Origin: Mycolicibacterium tusciae
Lineage (GTDB): Bacteria; Actinomycetota; Actinomycetes; Mycobacteriales; Mycobacteriaceae
Direction: 5' to 3'
DNA: 64,000 nt
NCBI RefSeq assembly: GCF_002086795.1
Contig: NZ_MVIM01000003.1
Coordinates: forward strand, 310,001 to 374,000
Below the pieces are notes generated by a model. That model was not told the origin of the DNA. It saw only the letters and a list, made by a program, of their open reading frames with translations, and did no database searches. This document shows, in pieces, positions 49,401 to 57,185 of this stretch (position 1 is the first letter of the stretch; every line of letters begins with the position of its first letter). The translations under genes and the position numbers were made by a program.

Positions 49401-49698
49401 CAAACTGCTGGAGGTCCCCGATGGGACCCGGGTGCTGGTGGCCGGGGCGGTGACTCACCGCCAGCGGCCTGCGACGGCGCAGGGGGTCACGTTCGTCAAC
49501 CTCGAGGACGAGACCGGGATGGTAAACGTCCTGTGTTCGCGGGGGGTTTGGGCGCGGCATCGCAAGCTGGCGCAGACGGCGTCGGCGCTGCTGATCCGCG
49601 GACAGGTGCAGAACGCCACCGGCGCGGTCACCGTCGTCGCCGACCGCATGGGCAAGCTCGACATGCGGGTGGGTTCGAAGTCCCGCGATTTTCGCTGA
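46405..49698 (+). CDS. dnaE2: Error-prone C-family DNA polymerase DnaE2
   Basis: 1097 aa. N-terminal PHP domain (AELHAHSAYSFLDGAST), C-family palm with catalytic PDIDIDI (Asp455, Asp457), finger/thumb region with LVVEVALIRPGPIQGGSVHPY, and C-terminal OB domain (VTFVNLEDETGMVNVLC). Lacks the replicative DnaE1 length and terminates shortly after the OB fold, as DnaE2 does. It needs ImuB for clamp access, and the imuA'-imuB pair is 8 kb away under the same SOS control. Responsible for damage-induced mutation in mycobacteria. Confidence 0.96.
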   Translation: MGWHTGPPSWTEMQRVLNGKPRRAGWPIDQQIGDGGDSPAWSRKRGSYEPLDIDRSGSSVPYAELHAHSAYSFLDGASTPEELVEEAARLDLRAIALTDHDGLYGVVRFAEAAKELDMQTVFGAELSLGGGDRTEDPDPPGPHLLVLARGPEGYRRLSRELAKAHLAGGEKGKLRYDYDALTEAAGGHWHILTGCRKGHVRQAFSQGGPEAAATALADLVDRFGRDRVSIELTHHGHPCDDERNGALAELAPRFGLGVVATTAAHFAEPARGRLAMAMGAIRARHSMDEAAGYLAPLGGSHLRSGVEMAQLFAHRPEVVTAAADLGEQCAFGLALIAPQLPPFDVPEGHTEDSWLRHLVMTGARNRYGPPERAQRAYAQIEHELKIIEQLTFPGYFLVVHDITRFCKENNILAQGRGSAANSAVCYALGVTNVDPIANELLFERFLSPARDGPPDIDIDIESDLRENAIQYVYNRYGRDYAAQVANVITYRGRSAVRDMARALGFSQGQQDAWSKQIGQWGNLTEATHVDDVPEPVIDLAVQISNLPRHMGIHSGGMVICDRPIADVCPVEWARMENRSVLQWDKDDCAAIGLVKFDLLGLGMLSALHYCIDLVREHKGLDVDLAKLDLSEPAVYEMLQRADSVGVFQVESRAQMATLPRLKPRVFYDLVVEVALIRPGPIQGGSVHPYIKRRNGEERVTYEHPSMEAALRKTLGVPLFQEQLMQLAVDCAGFSAAEADQLRRAMGSKRSTERMRRLRGRFYDGMRARHGITGEVADRIYEKLEAFANFGFPESHSLSFASLVFYSSWFKLHHPAAFCAALLRAQPMGFYSPQSLVADARRHGVTVHGPDANASLAHATLENVGTEVRLGLGSVRHIGDELAERIVAERNANGPFTSLLDLTQQIQLSVPQTEALSTAGALGCFGITRREGLWAAGAAATQRPDRLPGVGASSQIPTLPGMTELELAAADVWATGVSSDSYPTQFLRQNLDALGVVPADKLLEVPDGTRVLVAGAVTHRQRPATAQGVTFVNLEDETGMVNVLCSRGVWARHRKLAQTASALLIRGQVQNATGAVTVVADRMGKLDMRVGSKSRDFR

Positions 49699-49714
49699 GC
49701 GCTACCGTGAAGAA

Positions 49715-50857
49715 GTGACGCGTCGCGGGTACTTCCTCGTTGCCGCGGGGACCGCGCTCATCGCATGCTGTTATGGCTTCGCGCGGTTTACCTACGGATT
49801 GTTCGCACCCGTGTTCACCGACGCTTTCGAGCTCACGCCCACGCTCACCGGGGTGATAGGTGCGGGAAGCTACGTCGGGTACTGCGCCGCGATCGTCGTC
49901 AGCCTGGTGCTGACCGAACGACTCGGTGCGCGATGGGTCGCCGCCGCAGCCGGAGTCGTTGCGACAGTGGGTATCTCGATAGTCGCCGTCGCGACATCAG
50001 CCTGGGTTCTGGCTGCGGGAGTGCTGGTCGCCGGGTGTAGCACCGGGATCGCCTCGCCGCCGCTGGCGGCGGCCGTCGCACAGTTCGTGCCAAGCGCAGC
50101 CGCGGATCGAGCCCAAACGGTCGTCAATGGAGGTACCGGAGTCGGCGTGGTGTTGTCCGCCCCGATTGCGCTTGCGCTCTTCACCCACTGGCGTCTGGCG
50201 TGGGCCGTATACGCGATCTTGGCCGTCCTCGTGACCATCGCGGTGATCCTGGCGATACCGTCCACGTCGGGCCTGCCTGCCCAGGCTGCAGCCGAACGGT
50301 CTTGGCGCCCAGGTTCCTTCGGTCTCATCGCCGCATCCCTGATGATGGGAATCGGCAGCATCGCGGTCTGGACCTTCGGTCGCGATCTGATCACCACGGT
50401 CGGTGGAGCCGACACGACGCGCTCGTCGCTCATGTGGATCGTGCTCGGTGCGGCCGGCATCATCGGAGCGTTGGCAGGCGACGCCGTCGGCCGCTTCGGA
50501 TTGCGGCGGGCGTGGATCGCAGCGACGGTGACGATGGCCGCGGCTTCGGTGCTGTTGGCGCTGGTGCCGTCCAACCTCGTCGCGGTCATCGTCGCGGCCG
50601 CGCTGTTCGGTGCTGCCTATATCAGTCTGACGGGACTGCTCCTGTTGTGGAGCGTGCGGCTGTACCCGGACCGGACTTCGTTCGGGGTCGGTCTGTCGTT
50701 CTTCACCATCGCGGCGGGGCAGGCGTTGGGTGCACCTGCGGCCGGTCTGCTAATCGATGCTGTTGGCGCCGCAGCGGCGTTCGTGACGATCGCACTGGTG
50801 GGCTTGAGCGTCGTTGCCCTGCGTCCGGCGGGGTCGGCTCAGCCTCGAAACGCCTAG
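49715..50857 (+). CDS. MFS transporter
   Basis: 380 aa, about 12 membrane helices (for example GYFLVAAGTALIACCYGFAR, VLAAGVLVAGCSTGIASPPL). Major-facilitator loop motif LTERLGARW between helices 2 and 3; GFARFTYGLFAP is common in the YbfB-like subgroup. Substrate unknown. GTG start 16 bases after dnaE2. The stop codon TAG lies in CTAG (50854-50857), which also supplies the stop of the convergent gene. Confidence 0.87.
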   Translation: MTRRGYFLVAAGTALIACCYGFARFTYGLFAPVFTDAFELTPTLTGVIGAGSYVGYCAAIVVSLVLTERLGARWVAAAAGVVATVGISIVAVATSAWVLAAGVLVAGCSTGIASPPLAAAVAQFVPSAAADRAQTVVNGGTGVGVVLSAPIALALFTHWRLAWAVYAILAVLVTIAVILAIPSTSGLPAQAAAERSWRPGSFGLIAASLMMGIGSIAVWTFGRDLITTVGGADTTRSSLMWIVLGAAGIIGALAGDAVGRFGLRRAWIAATVTMAAASVLLALVPSNLVAVIVAAALFGAAYISLTGLLLLWSVRLYPDRTSFGVGLSFFTIAAGQALGAPAAGLLIDAVGAAAAFVTIALVGLSVVALRPAGSAQPRNA

Positions 50858-51270
50858 CCCTCGGTCGGGGTGGTCCACACCTTGTCGACGCTGATCTTCA
50901 ATCGCAGGTTGTAGGCCGACAGGAATTCCTCGGTGAAGCCAAGGCTGGCCGCCAGCTCGGCGTACTTCGCGCGATATCGCTCGTCCTGCAACGGATCTGC
51001 GTTCTCGGCGTCGACGGTGGCCTCACCGCCCACGACGATGACGCCGGAACCGGCGCCATCGGAATCCAGATTCAGGCTCACCCGGGGATGATTCCTGATG
51101 TGTCGGACCTTCGCGGCGTTGGGTTCCGAATAGACGAAGACGTCCTTGCCGTCGAAGTAAAACCAGACCAACCGAGGCACGGGCTGGCCGGATTTGGCCA
51201 CCGTGGTCAACCATCCCGAATGATCGGCTGCAAGCCGGTCGGTGACTTCTTGCGTGAATTCGACTGCCAT
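50854..51270 (-). CDS. Pyridoxamine 5'-phosphate oxidase-fold (FMN/F420-type) protein
   Basis: 138 aa split-barrel protein. SGWLTTVAKSGQPVPRLVWFYFDGKDVFVYS and AAKVRHIRNHPRVSLNLDSDG are the family core; orthologous in position and sequence to Rv3369. Members bind FMN, F420 or haem; the ligand is not clear here. ATG 51270 (MAVEFTQEV) matches the homologue N-terminus. Divergent from the nitroreductase by 23 bases. Confidence 0.88.
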   Translation of the reverse strand: MAVEFTQEVTDRLAADHSGWLTTVAKSGQPVPRLVWFYFDGKDVFVYSEPNAAKVRHIRNHPRVSLNLDSDGAGSGVIVVGGEATVDAENADPLQDERYRAKYAELAASLGFTEEFLSAYNLRLKISVDKVWTTPTEG

Positions 51271-51293
51271 AACGCCGAATGTAGTCTCGAAAT

Positions 51294-51932
51294 GTGACCC
51301 TGAACTTGTCTGTCGATGAAGTCCTGACCACCACACGTTCGGTGCGCAAGCGGCTGGACCTCGAGAAGCCGGTGTCGCGCGAGGTGTTGATGGATTGCCT
51401 GGAGCTATCGCTTCAGGCGCCGACCGGATCCAACGCGCAGGGTTGGCAGTGGGTCTTCGTCGACGATCCCGAGAAGAAGAAGGCGCTCGCCGACATCTAC
51501 CGCCACAACGCCGAGCGGTACCTCGAAATGCCCAAGCCCACCTACGGCGATGAGCGGGACGAGCAGCGGCCGCGCGTCACGGATTCCGCGAAGTACCTCG
51601 CCGAGCACTTCCACGAGGTGCCGGTCATGCTGATTCCCTGCCTTGCCGGCAGCCCGGACGACGCGGTTGCGGGCAGCGCCGGGTTCTGGGGCTCGCTGCT
51701 ACCCGCGGTCTGGAGTTACATGTTGGCCCTGCGCTCGCGAGGGCTCGGTTCGGCGTGGACGACCCTGCATCTGGTCGGCAAGGGGGAGAAGCTGGCCGCC
51801 GAGGTCCTCGGCATTCCGTTCGACGAGTACCGCCAGGGTGGCTTGTTCCCCATCGCGTACACCAAGGGCACCGATTTCCGCCCCGCCAAACGGCTGCCCG
51901 CTGAGCAGGTGACCCACTGGAATTCGTGGTGA
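51294..51932 (+). CDS. Nitroreductase-family oxidoreductase
   Basis: 212 aa FMN-dependent NAD(P)H oxidoreductase. N-terminal TTTRSVRKRLD and LQAPTGSNAQGWQW are FMN-phosphate-binding motifs; LRSRGLGSAWTTLHLV and the C-terminal FRPAKRLPAEQVTHWN follow the Rv3368c pattern. GTG start. Substrates could be quinones or nitroaromatics; physiological role unknown. Confidence 0.9.
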   Translation: MTLNLSVDEVLTTTRSVRKRLDLEKPVSREVLMDCLELSLQAPTGSNAQGWQWVFVDDPEKKKALADIYRHNAERYLEMPKPTYGDERDEQRPRVTDSAKYLAEHFHEVPVMLIPCLAGSPDDAVAGSAGFWGSLLPAVWSYMLALRSRGLGSAWTTLHLVGKGEKLAAEVLGIPFDEYRQGGLFPIAYTKGTDFRPAKRLPAEQVTHWNSW

Positions 51933-51935
51933 AGC

Positions 51936-52424
51936 TCAGACTGCGCCGCTGAATCCCTGCTGCCGCCACGCTTCGTAGACGACGACCGCTGCGGCGTTGG
52001 AAAGGTTCAGCGACCGTCGCCCCGCGAGCATCGGAATGCGCAACTGCGCGGTGATGTGCGGGTCGGCCAGTGTCGCCGCGTCCAAGCCGGTGGGTTCGGG
52101 GCCGAACATCACGACGTCACCCGGCTCATAGCTGACGTCGTTGAATCGTGCGCTGGCATGTGCGGTGAACGCGTACACGCGTTGCGGGGCGATGTGCTTC
52201 CACGCGGCGGCCAGGTTGCGGTGCACGGTCACCGACGCGAGGTCGTGGTAGTCCAAGCCGGCGCGCCGTAGTTTGGGTTCGGACAAATCGAATCCGAGCG
52301 GCTCGACGAGATGCAATTCGCAGCCCGTTGCAGCGACCATTCGGATCGCATTGCCGGTGTTGGGTGCGATGCGCGGCGAGAAGAACAGCACTTTCACCGG
52401 AGCGCCGTGAACCGTCTCTAACAT
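51936..52424 (-). CDS. trmL: SpoU/TrmL-family tRNA (cytidine/uridine 2'-O) methyltransferase, 5' end replaced by element insertion
   Basis: 162 aa SPOUT methyltransferase: FFSPRIAPNTGNAIRMVAATGCELHLVEPLGF, then the knot motifs MFGPEPTGLDAATL and RIPMLAGRRSLNLSNAAAVVVYEAWRQ. The homologue Rv3366 begins MFRLLFVSPRIAPNTG. Here the first residues are MLETVHGAPVK, supplied by the inserted element; the native start ATG-TTC-CGC is found at 58045-58053. The methyltransferase domain is complete, so the product may still work. Its ATG and the recombinase ATG overlap head to head in CATG (52422-52425), leaving no normal promoter space. Confidence 0.9.
   Translation of the reverse strand: MLETVHGAPVKVLFFSPRIAPNTGNAIRMVAATGCELHLVEPLGFDLSEPKLRRAGLDYHDLASVTVHRNLAAAWKHIAPQRVYAFTAHASARFNDVSYEPGDVVMFGPEPTGLDAATLADPHITAQLRIPMLAGRRSLNLSNAAAVVVYEAWRQQGFSGAV
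52374..52391. repeat. Left attachment-site repeat (18 bp) inside spoU
   Basis: CGGCGAGAAGAACAGCAC, identical to 58027-58044 and in the same orientation. On the minus strand it encodes Val-Leu-Phe-Phe-Ser-Pro of SpoU. The recombinase pseudogene starts 32 bases away, as expected for an att site beside its integrase gene. Confidence 0.85.
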
Positions 52425-53950
52425 GGCGAAACCTGCTCCCTCCGGTCTCCGGGTCCTCGGGCGGCTGCGGCTGTCGAGGTCCACCGAGGAATGTACTTCG
52501 ATCACACGGCAGCGCGAGATCATCCAGCAGTGGGCCGAGGACGTGGACGCGTCGGGATCGGTCGACCGGTTCGAGTCGCCCGAGCTGGCAAGTGGCTCGG
52601 TGACAGAGCAGGCGAATGGGACATCGTCTGCTCGTGGAGGATGGACCGGATGAGCCGCAGCGCCATCCACGTCAACAAGCTGTTCGCCTGGTGTCTGGAA
52701 CACGACAAGACAGTCGTGTCGTGCTCCGAAGGAATCGACATCACGACACCCGTGGGCCGACTCATCGCCAACGTCATCGCGTTCCTCGCTGAAGGCGAGC
52801 TCGAAGCCATCCGAGCGCGCGTCGCTGCCTCCAAGCGGAAGCTCCGCGAGGTTGGCCGGTGGGGCGGCGGTAAACCGCCATATGGCTACATGGCGGTACC
52901 GAGTGAAGACGGCAAAGGGTATCGACTCGCTGTCGATCCTCTGGCGTCGACCGTCGTCCGTCGAATCGTTGACGATGTTCTCGACGGCGGGTCGATCACC
53001 CGAATTGCTCGGAAGTTGAACGAGGAGCGGACCTGACGCCGGGCGATTACTACACGACCCTCAGGTCGGGCAAGCCGACGTTGCAGGCTGCCGATGGCGA
53101 TAAGGACCTGATGAAGTGGGCGGCTAGTCCGATACGGAACATGCTGCGGTCCGGTGCTATTCGAGGATTCGCCCACCACAAGGGAGCCACTGTCCGCGAC
53201 GACGAAGGCGACCCGGTGAAGCTCGCCGAGCCGTTGGTGACGCTAGACGAGTGGGAGCAAATACAAGCCCACCTGGACCGGATTCAAGAGTCCCGCAGGG
53301 GGTTCGCCGCACCGTGGCCAGCCCGTTAGCCGGGGTGGCGGTATGTCTGGTCTGCGAGCTCACTTTGCACCATGACCGGAACACGGCGAGGGGCCGGGAG
53401 TATCGGTACTACCGCTGCCAGAACCGCGGCAACGCCGACCACGCGGGTACGGCGAATCTCCCCGCCGACTGGCTGGAGGAACTGGCCGAGGAAGCGTTCC
53501 TAGACAAGCTGGGCGACTCCGAAGTCCGCGAACGGGTATGGGTGCCGGGGGACAGTTGAGAGGCCGACCTACGCGAGGCCCTGTCGGCTCTGGGCGAACT
53601 ATCCGCCGCCGCTGGCCGTATGACCTCGGCCACGGCGAAACAACGGCTACATAAGCAACTGAGCGCGTTAGACGCTCGCATCGCCGAACTGGAGTCCGCA
53701 CGGGCTCGTGAGGCCCGGTGGGAGTACCGACCTACCGGGGAGAGGTACCGCGACGTCTGGGAGTCCTCGGACACCGACGACCGCCGGGAGCTGCTCCGGA
53801 AGTCCGGTATCACCGTCGCCGCAGCAATATCCGGCAGCGGCGGTGGACGCTCGCCGTCGAACGCTGGCGCTCTCCGATTCGAGATTCGAGTGCCTGAGGA
53901 CTGGCCGGGCCACCTTTCGATCTCGTCCGGGGAGCGACTTAGCATTGGGC
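52423..53950 (+). pseudogene. Large serine recombinase (integrase), multiply frameshifted
   Basis: Resolvase start RVLGRLRLSRSTEE with the presumed catalytic Ser, RQREIIQQWAED, then after a shift near 52586 WDIVCSWRMDRMSRSAIHVNKL and EGELEAIRARVAASK; after 53026-53033 LTPGDYYTTLRSGK and PIRNMLRSGAIRGF; after about 53292-53296 SPLAGVAVCLVCELTLHHDRN with the recombinase zinc ribbon, RYYRC; then TGA at 53557 replaces an Arg-type codon, and the frame resumes EADLREALSALGEL to RWEYRPTGERYRDVW. A segment after QQWA also seems deleted. The three shifts are single-base losses in G runs. Non-functional as read; 3' end approximate. Confidence 0.88.
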
Positions 53951-53951
53951 T

Positions 53952-54626
53952 GTGGCACGTACACGTGACGAACTACTTGGGTTCCTTCGCGAACAGGTCG
54001 ACCATCTCGAAGCGTCCAACGAGCTGTATGACTCTGGGCGACTGAGTGAGGCGAAGCGGATGGCACTGGCGGTTCGAATCCTTTTACACCACACCGCTCC
54101 TAGGTACACGTCACATGCTTTGATCAACCAGCTTGGCCTGGAGAACACTCTGACTTGGGTAGATACTGCTGGGCTGCCAGACCCGACGAATCTGTTGTCC
54201 ACGCCCGGGCTAACTCGCTTCAAAATCACAGCCGGAGACACTTCAGATCCCGAGTACGAAGCGAAACTGGGCGACTATCCACCTACGCCCATCCGGACGA
54301 GGGGCGGACCCCGACTGCCCCGAGGCTCACGTGTGCCGTTCGATGAATGGTGGACGAACACCGTAATCAAGGACGCTGCAGGGACCGAGTACTCGCGCCG
54401 AAAGCTGGTCCTCGCATTGTCGAACAAGGAGGGCGGCGCACACGTCGACCCCGTAGCCGACGCCGACTACGACGCGTTAGCGAAAAGCAACTCGCTCGGG
54501 TGGTCGGTAGAGGTCGGCGAGGAAGACCCACGGCCAATGGCGCAGAACCCCGTGTTTCCTTCTATGCGCCAGATCTCTTACGAGGTTCTCGAATCTATTC
54601 GGCAGCAGCGCGATCGAATCAAGTAG
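53952..54626 (+). CDS. Element-borne protein of unknown function
   Basis: 224 aa from GTG 53952. Helical N-terminus RDELLGFLREQVDHLEASNELYDSGRLSEAKRMALAVRILLH, which looks like a HEPN-type or helical-bundle opening, then a middle Pro/Gly region and SRRKLVLALSNKEGGAHVDPVADADYDAL. I do not recognise a named family, though NKEGGAHVDP occurs in similar hypothetical proteins. Intact, unlike its neighbours in the element, so possibly a retained cargo (defence or stress) gene. No convincing ribosome site. Confidence 0.65.
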   Translation: MARTRDELLGFLREQVDHLEASNELYDSGRLSEAKRMALAVRILLHHTAPRYTSHALINQLGLENTLTWVDTAGLPDPTNLLSTPGLTRFKITAGDTSDPEYEAKLGDYPPTPIRTRGGPRLPRGSRVPFDEWWTNTVIKDAAGTEYSRRKLVLALSNKEGGAHVDPVADADYDALAKSNSLGWSVEVGEEDPRPMAQNPVFPSMRQISYEVLESIRQQRDRIK

Positions 54627-55016
54627 GAGACGAGCGCAACCCGACGTGGACCGAGCCGTCGACGTACAAAACGTCAGGAACGGGGACGGGCCCTGAGTCG
54701 GACCCTGGTCCTCGTTCTCCGACTGCAGGTATCCGACCACCCTCCACAATGGTCTGAGCCTGCACAGCGTCGAATAAAGCGTGAGGACGTCGTCGTAGAG
54801 TTCCTCGGCCTGGACCGGGCCAAGGTCGTGGAAGACCTCCACGTCGACCACCGGCAGAGCGAACCGCTTCGGACGGTTCGCGTTTCGGGTGCCGCCTGCA
54901 CGCGTCACAACGACCAGCGGATAATTCCGCTGAATCCACGTCCGGGACTTGGGACTGGACAGACACGTCGGGCAGTGCCGCCCGCAGTAGCGGCAGGATG
55001 ACCGGCGGGGTCTCAC
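54619..55016 (-). pseudogene. Phage tail-terminator-like gene, frameshifted
   Basis: Switching between two frames reconstructs one protein: PPVILPLLRAALPDVSVQSQ, DVDSAEL, then PLVVVTRAGGTRNANRPKRF, ALPVVDVEVFHDLGPVQAEE, LYDDVLT, ALFDAVQAQTIVEG, VGYLQSENEDQGPTQGP and PDVLYVDGSVHVGLR. This matches the general form of siphophage tail-terminator/minor tail proteins in mycobacterial prophages. At least four single-base indels, of both signs. It follows the stopper gene by overlap, as in phage head-tail modules. Confidence 0.7.
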
Positions 55017-55403
55017 GGGAGGACCTCGGGTCCGACGCTCTCAGCGGACCAGCTCTGCTGGCCGCTCACCGACCGCTCCAGTTGGTAATGGATATGGCGC
55101 GTCCGAGCCGACCCGTTGTGTCGCACCGGGTCACCGACGACGGAGTACTTCCGGCCTTGCCATTGGACCTTTGACTGAGCACCGAGGACATGGGGCCACG
55201 ACCGAGAGAACCGGAGCCCGTACCGGGACCTCGTCAGGAAACCTCGGTCCTGGTCCTCGGTCGGATTACCGAGCGGCCAGATACGGGCCGCGGTCTCGAT
55301 CCCGGTGTCGGACGCCTTCGTCAGCTTGTTGCCCGTCGCCGTCCGTGGTGACATCTTCCAGGTAGACGGTGACCGTCTCGTTAGTCCGGTCAAGGAGGCT
55401 CAC
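55013..55403 (-). pseudogene. Phage head-tail stopper-like gene, one frameshift
   Basis: GTG 55403 begins SLLDRTNETVTVYLEDVTTDGDG; an extra G in a GGG run near 55336 shifts the frame, after which NKLTKASDTGIETAARIWPLGNPTEDQDRGF and YSVVGDPVRHNGSARTRHIHY read to the stop at 55013. Length about 130 aa and position between adaptor and tail terminator fit a head-tail connector. GTGA overlap with the preceding adaptor. Confidence 0.68.
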
Positions 55404-55706
55404 TCAGACCACCGACCCGAACGTAGGGACAAGTTGGAACATGCCAAAAGCCTTGGTAAACCAAGGCTTCCCACTCCGCCGGCAGAACCTCCAGCTTGCC
55501 CGAAGCCAGCTTCCGGTCGCGGCTGTACTGGTAATCCCGTCGCCTTCGGAGTACAGCCCCTCCGGGTTGCGGACCAGGCGCAAAACCATGTCGGCCTCGA
55601 CCTGGACGACGTCGGCCTCGGTGAACGTCTCCGCGCGGGGGAGGAGCCCTGGCACGAGAACGACGTCTAGGCCCGTAGGGCTTTGTTCATGCGTCGATAC
55701 ACCCAA
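55404..55706 (-). pseudogene. Phage head-tail adaptor-like gene with two compensating frameshifts
   Basis: The frame reads AETFTEADVVQVEADMVLRL, VRNPEGLYSEGDG, then a stretch of unrelated residues, then FGMFQLVPTFGSVV. The other frame supplies YQYSRDRKLASGKLEVLPAEWEALVYQG between them, so a G loss and a T gain near 55455-55545 swapped about 30 residues. Just upstream a fragment WVYRRMNKALRA ending at 55667 may be the tail of another head gene. The family is gp-type connectors of mycobacterial prophages by general appearance. Confidence 0.62.
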
Positions 55707-55907
55707 CCGGCCCCGCCCGCGCGGTCGGCAGAGCCGATCCGCTCTGGGCGGGCTATCGCCAGCCGCCTACCCCTTCAACCTGTAGTACAAGAGATTCTCG
55801 AAAAAAGTCTCACCCGAGTGACCAGGTTCACACGCCCCGGATCGGCCCCCTCTTCTAAGATCGCGGGCCGAGGCTTGGTTTCTAGGCCCAGCCATCGGCG
55901 TGTCGCC

Positions 55908-56156
55908 CTACTGCGTCCAGCTCGGATGCGAACGCATCCACTTACGGGTCTCGGCATCTACGGAGGTGTACTGGCCACCCGGTTCCCGGGCGGCGAGCCT
56001 CAACCTGACCAACTCGTCTGCGGCCTTCGTGTGATCGGGCGGCACGACCATGTCCGCGAGCATCGCCGCAGCGGCGGCGTCGTGCTCTTCCCCGGTTTCG
56101 GGGTGGTCGTGGACCTCTTGCAGCCAGTTCTGTTGCCTCTCGGTGTTTTGCGTCAT
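55908..56156 (-). CDS. Small element-borne protein of unknown function
   Basis: 82 aa from ATG 56156, with GGGGAG about 10 bases upstream. Charged helical protein: TERQQNWLQEVHDHPETGEEHDAAAAAMLADM followed by PPDHTKAADELVRLRLAAREPGGQYTSVDAETRKWM. No family recognised. It is open, with a good ribosome site, in an otherwise decaying phage region, so it may be expressed. Confidence 0.6.
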   Translation of the reverse strand: MTQNTERQQNWLQEVHDHPETGEEHDAAAAAMLADMVVPPDHTKAADELVRLRLAAREPGGQYTSVDAETRKWMRSHPSWTQ

Positions 56157-56193
56157 GTGCCCAGTCTCCCCTCGGCTGCAAGTGATCAACAGG

Positions 56194-57045
56194 TCACTGA
56201 TCGTCGAGATCTAGGTCCTGTTTGGCGGCTCGAACGAACTCGGTTGTGAGTTCGTCCGTCGACTTCGCTAGCAACGCTTGGTCGTAACTCGGTGGTGATG
56301 TTTCGGCGGGCACGCCGACGAGTAATTCGGCGAGCTTCAATCGGTCGGGTTTTGGATCAGGCCACGACTCAAACGACGAGTCGATTTCGGCGAGGACCGA
56401 TTCGTAGTAGTCGTTTCGGTACTTGTCGCGTAGCGCGTGCGCCAGATTGATGACGCGTGTCGTGCTGGCGATCTCCGCGTTCGAGATCGCCTGGTCCAGC
56501 GCCGTGTACGCGCTCTGCCACGAGTCTCGGATGCCACCGATACTCGTTAACGGATCGCCCAACTTGTCGACACCACCATCCGCCGGGGGTACAGACCCGG
56601 ACGGTGTGGTTCCCGTCGCCGGTGACTCGATCCCTGCGTGCGTATGGTCCATCCGATCGAACCCCGCTGCCAGTGTTCCCGCGGCCGCCAAAGCGCCGAA
56701 GGCTGAGGTGGAAAAGCTGCCTGAGTTCTCTAGCCGTGTGGCCTGTTGCAGGATCGCCGCGTAATGGTCTTGACGCTGGTCGCGCCGGAACTGCTGATCG
56801 CTTTGGTCCCGCTGCGCGTCGATGCTTGCTCGGTTGTTCTCCGAGGTCACCCAGGTTCCGAGCCCGACGCCGCCGAGGGCGACGACCGCGACGAGTAACG
56901 GGACCACCGCAGTACCCACCCAATCCCGGCTCGAATGGTCACTCGATCCGATCCCGGCGTTCCGAGCCGTAGGCGCGTCGTGTGGCCGACGCAACCGCAG
57001 TTGACGTTGCCGTTTAAAGGTTTTCCGATCTCCCACCCCTGGCAT
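56194..57045 (-). CDS. Single-pass membrane protein with coiled coil, element cargo
   Basis: 283 aa. Basic N-terminal 30-40 residues (KTFKRQRQLRLRRP), one transmembrane helix near 46-66 (AVVPLLVAVVALGGVGLGTW), then a coiled-coil-like stretch (SIDAQRDQSDQQFRRDQRQDH), a Gly/Ala-rich linker and a helical C-terminal domain (NAEIASTTRVINLAHALRDKYRNDYYESVLAEIDSSFESW). No named family recognised. Intact in a decayed element and divergent from another membrane-anchored gene. Start ATG 57045 lacks a clear ribosome site. Confidence 0.68.
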   Translation of the reverse strand: MPGVGDRKTFKRQRQLRLRRPHDAPTARNAGIGSSDHSSRDWVGTAVVPLLVAVVALGGVGLGTWVTSENNRASIDAQRDQSDQQFRRDQRQDHYAAILQQATRLENSGSFSTSAFGALAAAGTLAAGFDRMDHTHAGIESPATGTTPSGSVPPADGGVDKLGDPLTSIGGIRDSWQSAYTALDQAISNAEIASTTRVINLAHALRDKYRNDYYESVLAEIDSSFESWPDPKPDRLKLAELLVGVPAETSPPSYDQALLAKSTDELTTEFVRAAKQDLDLDDQ

Positions 57046-57185
57046 GGCGGCACGTTAACAAACCGGATGGACCGGCGCGGTGACACGACCGTCTAACTCC
57101 GCATCGACGACGATGAAGACGACACCGCGATTGACTTCGTGCGATGGGAGTCGGACTCCTCGGGGGCCAGCCATAATCAGGCCCT

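Noticed and set aside
55683..56249. Plus-strand open frame of 188 codons in the element
   Set aside because: It runs antisense to the small 55908 gene, which has a better ribosome site; translation is Arg/Pro-rich.
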